DNA of 12,780 nt from Ettlia oleoabundans (taxonomy: Eukaryota > Chlorophyta > Chlorophyceae > Chlamydomonadales), in assembly GCA_019693395.1 (NCBI GenBank), contig JAAMXP010003764.1:1-12780 (forward strand). Direction: 5' to 3'. Made by a program: the position numbers and the translations under genes. The notes beneath the pieces are model-generated. The model was not told the DNA's origin, searched no databases, and worked only from the letters and a program-made list of their open reading frames with translations. Each line of letters starts with the position of its first letter. The first letter of the stretch is position 1. Below are positions 8,552-12,780 of the stretch, piece by piece.

Positions 8552-10268
8552 ATGACAGCATCCGTCACCTGCAGCCCTGCGATTTCTCCAAGAAACGCAG
8601 CGGCTTCAGTCCGCCCAGGCAAACGGAGCGCGCTTTGCGCCGCCGCTGCGCGCACCTCTCCCGCCACACCGCTCCCCTTGCTTCCTTTTTGGCAAGAGTT
8701 CAGGTACCTTTGCATTACACAGCTTTCAATGAGCCAGAGACGGCCAAACATCAGCAGCATGCCACATCCCTCAGCGCGCTGCCCTCATAGCACACCGACG
8801 GCTCGCTCCAGGTTGAACCGTGCCTAATTCTGGCTCGACTCCTGCAGGTCACAAGTGGCACGACTTGAAGGGGTGCGGGAGCTCCCGGTGCCTCCACACC
8901 TGGCTGTCAAGCAGTCAGTAGCACCCCCCGTGGGGTATCGCAGCGGATGCTGCCACTCTGACAGGTACGCATTGAAGTATGCCAGTTTGCTGATCTGCGA
9001 TGCCTGCATGAAGTGCTTCCCCCTTGGTGGTGACAAAAGCTTCACAGCCCAATTGACCCGCTTGTGTGTAACTGCTTGGGTGGGTGTTTTGCGTGGTATT
9101 GACCCGCGTGTGCGCAACTGCTTGGGTGGGTGTTCTGCATTGCATCTCTGGCCTGGACCTTCCACCTGTTGGTCAGGTTGCTTGCCTGCAGGCTGCGCTT
9201 TGGTCACTTCATTTACGTCAATGCGGGCACCAGTGTCAGCGGCACAGAAGGCAACATGGGCTTCCTCCGCAGCCTGTCGCTGTTGCAGGGAGCGCTTTAC
9301 CCTTCCTGCTTCAGCTTCCACCCGCCCATGGTGTTCCAAGTAGTGGCATTCAACGGCGGCCTGAACTGGTTGGTCTCCGTTGACTACGTGCCGCTACAGA
9401 TGCAGCAGCGGCTGCACAAGCAGCTACTAGATAATGTTGAAGGGCTCCTCCCTGCCAGCAGCAGCGGCAGCAATAGTAGCAGCAACGGATCCATGGATGC
9501 AACTGCTGCAAGTGCAGCAGCAGACTCAAAGCTAACGGCAGAAACTTGGCAGCAGCAGCAGGTGCAGCGGCTGGCTGCGGTAGGGCAGATGCACAATGCA
9601 GCAACCGTCTCACTATCGCCAGCTCTCGCTCAGCTCCCAGTCGATGCCTGGATGAAGCCATCACCTTGCATGCTGTCATCAGACCGGGTAGCGACAGCTC
9701 GTGGCTCGAAGGGAAATTCTGCCCGGCGAGCTGCCTTGGACGATCTGGGGCTGCCCGCCTTTCGGGCCGCGCTATCAGCATACCTCAACGGCCTGGCTGC
9801 AGCACCTGCAGATGCTTCACCGCAGCATGTGGCGTGCATGGCGGCAGCGCAGCAGGCACATCTGGCAGCCACGCTGAGGCGCCCACTGCTGTGCACGGCG
9901 CAGCTGCAGGAGGCGTTTGAGGGCGGCTGGTTGACGGAGCTGCAGGCAATCGCACAGTTTGGGGAACAGGAAATGTGTTTGGGTTGCAGACCTTTGGTGG
10001 AATTTTCCTTGATGGAGCAGCAAGGCTGCATGACGGAGCAGTGCTTGATGGAGTAGTTAGGGAACCTCAGGCGATGCCGTGACCTTCACTACTGATGTGT
10101 AAATTGCAGGAGCACCTGCTGGCCATCAGCATGAAAGGGCTGCAGGAGGCGCTGCCCTCAGTTTCCGATGCAACAGCAGACAGCCAGAGAGGTGCCAGGC
10201 AGGCCGTGGGGCCTGATTTTGTGTATTTTGACCCCGCCCAGCTGCTGCAGCATGGCGATGGTCAGTGA
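8552..10268 (+). CDS. Putative plastid-targeted protein, distantly like ferredoxin-dependent bilin reductases (393 or 410 aa)
   Basis: Exons 8552-8703, 8848-8964, 9192 to 9945 or 9996, and 10110-10268. The first two junctions both split an Arg codon (AG|G) and agree in phase. The N-terminus (MTASVTCSPAISPRNAAASV and on to about residue 40) is rich in Ala/Ser/Arg with no acidic residue, like a chloroplast transit peptide. The body has FWQEFRSQVARLEG and LPVPPHL; then YPSCFSFHPPMVFQ, AFNGGLNWLVSVDYVPL (133-158), a Ser/Asn/Ala/Gln low-complexity insert (about 177-215), and a C-terminal helical part: FRAALSAYLNGL, AAAQQAHLAA, LQEAFEGGWLTELQ. That order resembles the FDBR family (PcyA, HY2, red chlorophyll catabolite reductase), which reduce bilins using ferredoxin. 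The Asp expected in PcyA-type enzymes after the YP motif is not seen, so catalysis is doubtful. The family call is a by-eye inference; a plastid hypothetical protein is the alternative. The last donor is ambiguous: GT at 9997 or a GC donor at 9946. Confidence 0.55.
9052..9143 (+). repeat. 46-bp imperfect tandem duplication inside intron 2 of the bilin-reductase-like gene
   Basis: Two adjacent copies, 9052-9097 and 9098-9143, each begin ATTGACCCG and share ACTGCTTGGGTGGGTGTT. They differ at several positions, so the duplication is not recent. Each copy carries GGTGGGT, a donor-like string matching donors used elsewhere in this window. Neither copy gives the phase needed to join exon 3. Confidence 0.9.
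10098..10102 (+). terminator. TGTAA poly(A)-like signal within the last intron
   Basis: TGTAA lies eight bases before the exon 4 start and 42 bases after a TAG (10054-10056) that ends the frame if the last intron is retained. I found no plus-strand TGTAA from 10269 to 11266. It may mark an alternative, shorter transcript end. Confidence 0.35.
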
Positions 10269-11266
10269 AGTAAAAAGTGACGTAAACTCAGCACTAGAGC
10301 CTATCAATTTTCCTGCCTGCTAGCTACTTCTCATGTCTCCTGGAATGTGCTTCCCATGCCCCAGTTTTCAACAGCACTGCCTTCCTTGATTCCGAAGACC
10401 TTATCACAGCTTGTTCATTTCTTAACACGTGAAGGGGAACAACGACTATATGGACAGGAAAAATGGCAGGCCGGTGCTGGGCTGGTGCCCATCAAGGGCA
10501 GCACTTGCACCCCAGCGACCATACAAGGCATGGCGGGTTGCACAATGTGGTGACAAGTGGGCAGAATGGATACATGCGTGGGATGTTAATCCTTGCTAGG
10601 ATAACAGTTGAGGGGGACACATGAAGGGCGAGAAGGTACATGAGTGTATGTCGGCAAGAACGGCGCAGCACATGCATTGAAAAATCCGGTGACATACAGC
10701 TGCTGGGATGTACAGCCTGCTGCGCAAGGCACTGTGGCACAAGCACAAAGCCAAAGGACAAAACGCAGGTGCCCCAAAATGGCGCTGGCAGCACCAGGAA
10801 GGGGGGAGCCCATCAGGGAAAGAGGCAAGGAGGGAGCAGCCAGCTACTTGGCTAAGGGGAAACAAGGTTTTGCATGCAGGCGAGTGGGCGGCGCAGTAGC
10901 AGCGCACAGTCTATCTGCTTCTGCATTCGATCATCCATTGGGAAAGGCAAGACTGGTGCAAGTACAAACAGCACATCCGCGCAGGAAAAGGGACTAATGC
11001 AGAGGACCGTAAGCATTATGGGGGCCATCGCGGCAAAAAAGAGTAACATGCACGATGTGCAGGAGCGCAAACATAGCTTGGCATATGCCCCGGGCGACTC
11101 TACTATGTTGCTCAGCTACTGGTGTTCTTCTTGGCTACTGGGGGTTGTGGATGGGAGAAAAGCAGTGAAAAGAGAAGCGAGGCAAGCGGACAACAGCGAG
11201 AACACTGCCACTACTCGCCAGCAGAGCCCAGCACAATTGGAGTACAACTTGAACCATGGCAGCTGC
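10269..11266. other. Convergent 3' spacer between the bilin-reductase-like gene and the CBS-domain gene
   Basis: About 1 kb where a plus-strand gene and a minus-strand gene point at each other, so both 3' UTRs must share it. No TGTAA is present on either strand. The plus strand is purine-rich over about 10560-11260, making the CBS transcript's 3' UTR pyrimidine-rich, the same bias seen in the spacer at 1857-3318. No further gene is recognisable. Confidence 0.5.
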
Positions 11267-11689
11267 TTAGAAGGTGCCCTGGATGTACTCGTTCAGGCGA
11301 TCCACCTCCTGCCTGCAAATTCCAAGAGAAGGGGTGCCAAGAGAGCGTCAGTAGGGAGGGTGTTGGTTAGCAACACAAGTTTCAGTTGCACAGCAGCACC
11401 CAGCTGCTCAGCAACTGGAGTGACTGCATGGCGGTACTGCAGGGCCAGCCAGAAGTGCAAAAGCAAGCAACTTTCTAGGCCTAGGGTCCCATGAGTCATA
11501 GAATCCATGAGCAGCGGCTACTCATGGGTGCTGCACAGGCCACCGCCGACAAGCAGGACCAAGGCGCATGGAGGTAGATGCGCTTCTAAGCACCTCTTGT
11601 TTAGGGAAGAACGGCATGTCAACCTTGAGTCAGCACTCACCTGCAGCCCAGTTTGCTGTTGCACATGCCTACACTCCAACTAGTGCCTA

Positions 11690-11753
<64 letters not shown>

Positions 11754-12628
11754 CTCGCCTACTTGCCCTAAGTCCCCTCTGCTCTACACAAACCCCACCC
11801 CCCAACCCACCTGTGCTCCTTGAGCATGGTGTGAACCACATCACGGATTGAGATCATGCCCATCATGCTGCCCTTGTCCATCTACAGCAGGCAAGCAAGC
11901 AGGAGAGGCCAACAGGGTGTAGCGGGTCCGGCCGTTGAATAGAGCCAAAGCGGGGGGCAGTGGTAGGGGCGCGGGGCACTGCTCGGGGCAGCGGCGCTCA
12001 AATGGCCAACATGCAGCGAGTGGTGGCCGTCAGCCCCCACCGCTGCTGCTGATGCGACAGCTAGCTATGCTAAAATGCAGGCTGCAGAAGCAAATTGACA
12101 GGCGGCAGGTAGATAGGCGGCAGAGCAGCAAGGCTGGTGGGCTGCAGGCCAGAGGCGCTGGTGCAGTGCTGGCACTACACCGACAACAGAAGGCCCTCGG
12201 GCCACACTCACCACTGGTACGTGCCGGAAGTTCTTCTCCACCATCAGCTCCATCACATCAAGCACGCTGCAGCAGACGGGCAGGCACAGGGGACAATGTA
12301 GGGCATCCATATATAGAACCTTGGGCACCGTAGGCACACACACGTTAGGCAGCTGCCATGCTGCAGCCCGTGGTGCATAGCAAAGCTTCAGGCTGGTAAC
12401 ATAGCCAATCCTCTGCTTTGGTTCCACCCATCCACAGTTGCAAGAATTCCTAACGCACTCCCAACGGCATGCAGCATTTACAAGCGTGCAGAGGGAAGCA
12501 AAGCAATGCGTTGAGGTCCCACCTGTGCTTGGGGGTGACCGTGGCCAGCTTGTCTGCAGGGGTCATGATCTCGGACACCTTGGTGCTGCTGCTTTGCTTG
12601 CCCTTCACAACAATCTTGGTCAGGTAGT
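11267..12628 (-). CDS. CBS-domain protein, CBSX3-like, C-terminal part; 5' end off the window
   Basis: Minus-strand exons 12628-12523, 12266-12212, 11881-11811 and 11312-11267 join in phase and end in TAA. They encode the last 92 residues; the 5' exons lie beyond the right edge. The protein reads DYLTKIVVKGKQSSSTKVSE, IMTPADKLATVTPKH, then SVLDVMELMVEKNFRHVPV, MDKGSMMGMISIRDVVHTML, KEHRQEVDRLNEYIQGTF. The IMT...VTP start, the RHVPV strand and the GMISIRDVV strand-helix are the marks of a CBS domain, which binds adenosyl nucleotides. The lead-in YL.KI.V.G and the ending LN.YIQG match plant CBSX3, a mitochondrial regulator of thioredoxin o, as remembered from the family. Whether this copy is mitochondrial cannot be seen because the N-terminus is missing. 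The third visible acceptor is TGTAG (11886-11882), the only non-GCAG acceptor in the window. Confidence 0.87.
11691..11754. repeat. (CTGC)16 tetranucleotide microsatellite in an intron of the CBS-domain gene
   Basis: Sixteen uninterrupted CTGC units on the plus strand, read as GCAG on the CBS-gene transcript. It starts about 56 bases downstream of the donor at 11810 in a 498-base intron and about 380 bases before the true acceptor. As transcribed, every unit contains AG preceded by GC, a string of cryptic acceptor-like sites. Confidence 0.97.
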
Positions 12629-12634
12629 CTGCAA

Positions 12635-12645
12635 GGCAGGCAGGC
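12635..12645. repeat. Short GGCA tract next to a CBS-gene splice acceptor
   Basis: Two GGCA units plus GGC on the plus strand read GCCTGCCTGCC on the transcript, ending six bases before the acceptor TTGCAG at 12629. It is a short version of the array beside the HMG-box acceptor. Confidence 0.6.
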
Positions 12646-12654
12646 CGGCATGTA

Positions 12655-12780
12655 CATGTGCGTGTGTGCGCGCGTGTATGTATGTGTACGCGTGCGTGGT
12701 GTGCATTTTGTGCATGCGGGTGATGGTGGTGGTGCCAGCGTGGTGGGTGTGGGTGGTCGTGGTGGTGCGCGGTGTGGGGG
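12655..12780. repeat. GT-rich alternating purine-pyrimidine and GGT-rich low-complexity tract, within a CBS-gene intron
   Basis: The first part is a near-perfect alternation of purines and pyrimidines (GTGCGTGTGTGCGCGCGTGT), which can adopt Z-DNA. From about 12721 it becomes GGT/GTGG-rich to the window end. Since the exon at 12628 begins in mid-codon, this must be intron of the CBS-domain gene unless another exon lies inside it; none is visible. Confidence 0.75.

Noticed and set aside
10644..10997. 117-codon plus-strand frame in the convergent spacer
   Set aside because: Arg/Lys/Gln-rich composition produced by purine-rich DNA, no domain, and no splice partners.
11935..12333. 132-codon plus-strand frame opposite the CBS-domain gene
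   Set aside because: It overlaps the exon at 12212-12266 and two introns of the CBS gene on the other strand and has no recognisable domain.
1..12780. tRNA, rRNA, riboswitch, transposon terminal repeats or bacterial operon signals
   Set aside because: Looked for by eye on both strands and not found; the exon-intron structure shows eukaryotic nuclear DNA.

Overview
This window looks like nuclear DNA of a green alga, most likely a chlorophycean (Scenedesmus/Tetradesmus or Chlamydomonas-like). That assignment is inferred from gene architecture, not from a marker gene. The base composition is moderately GC-rich by eye, there is no operon structure, and every gene I could rebuild is split by short GT-AG introns of roughly 80-500 bases. 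These introns almost always end in GCAG. Proteins carry Ala/Gln/Ser-rich low-complexity inserts. Gene models were built by hand from splice signals and checked by requiring codon phase to match across every junction; all but one junction are unambiguous.

Layout, left to right. (1) Minus strand, 77-1856 and continuing off the left edge: the N-terminal 275 residues of a type II membrane, cysteine-rich, EGF-containing protein that resembles the stalk of algal exostosin-like (GT47) glycosyltransferases. (2) 1857-3318: spacer holding the promoter of gene 1 and the probable 3' UTR of gene 2. (3) Minus strand, 3319-5089: a complete four-exon gene for a 351-residue SRPBCC/START-like (polyketide cyclase/COQ10-type) protein with an acidic-Ser and Ala-rich tail. 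(4) 5090-6094: spacer. (5) Minus strand, 6095-7869: a complete six-exon gene for a 202-residue HMG-box protein with an acidic tract and a Lys-rich tail. (6) 7870-8551: head-to-head spacer. (7) Plus strand, 8552-10268: a four-exon gene for a putatively plastid-targeted protein whose layout distantly recalls ferredoxin-dependent bilin reductases. (8) 10269-11266: convergent 3' spacer. (9) Minus strand, 11267-12628 and continuing off the right edge: the C-terminal 92 residues of a CBS-domain protein very like plant mitochondrial CBSX3.

The five genes have unrelated predicted roles (cell-surface glycosylation, lipid or hydrophobic-ligand binding, chromatin, tetrapyrrole-like chemistry, energy sensing). 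I see no sign that they form one pathway, and no mobile element, CRISPR array, tRNA or rRNA. The most interesting items are the divergent bilin-reductase-like gene with two possible 3' ends, and (CTGC)n tetranucleotide arrays inside introns of two genes, one of them directly against a splice acceptor. I did not find evidence of a new multi-gene system.
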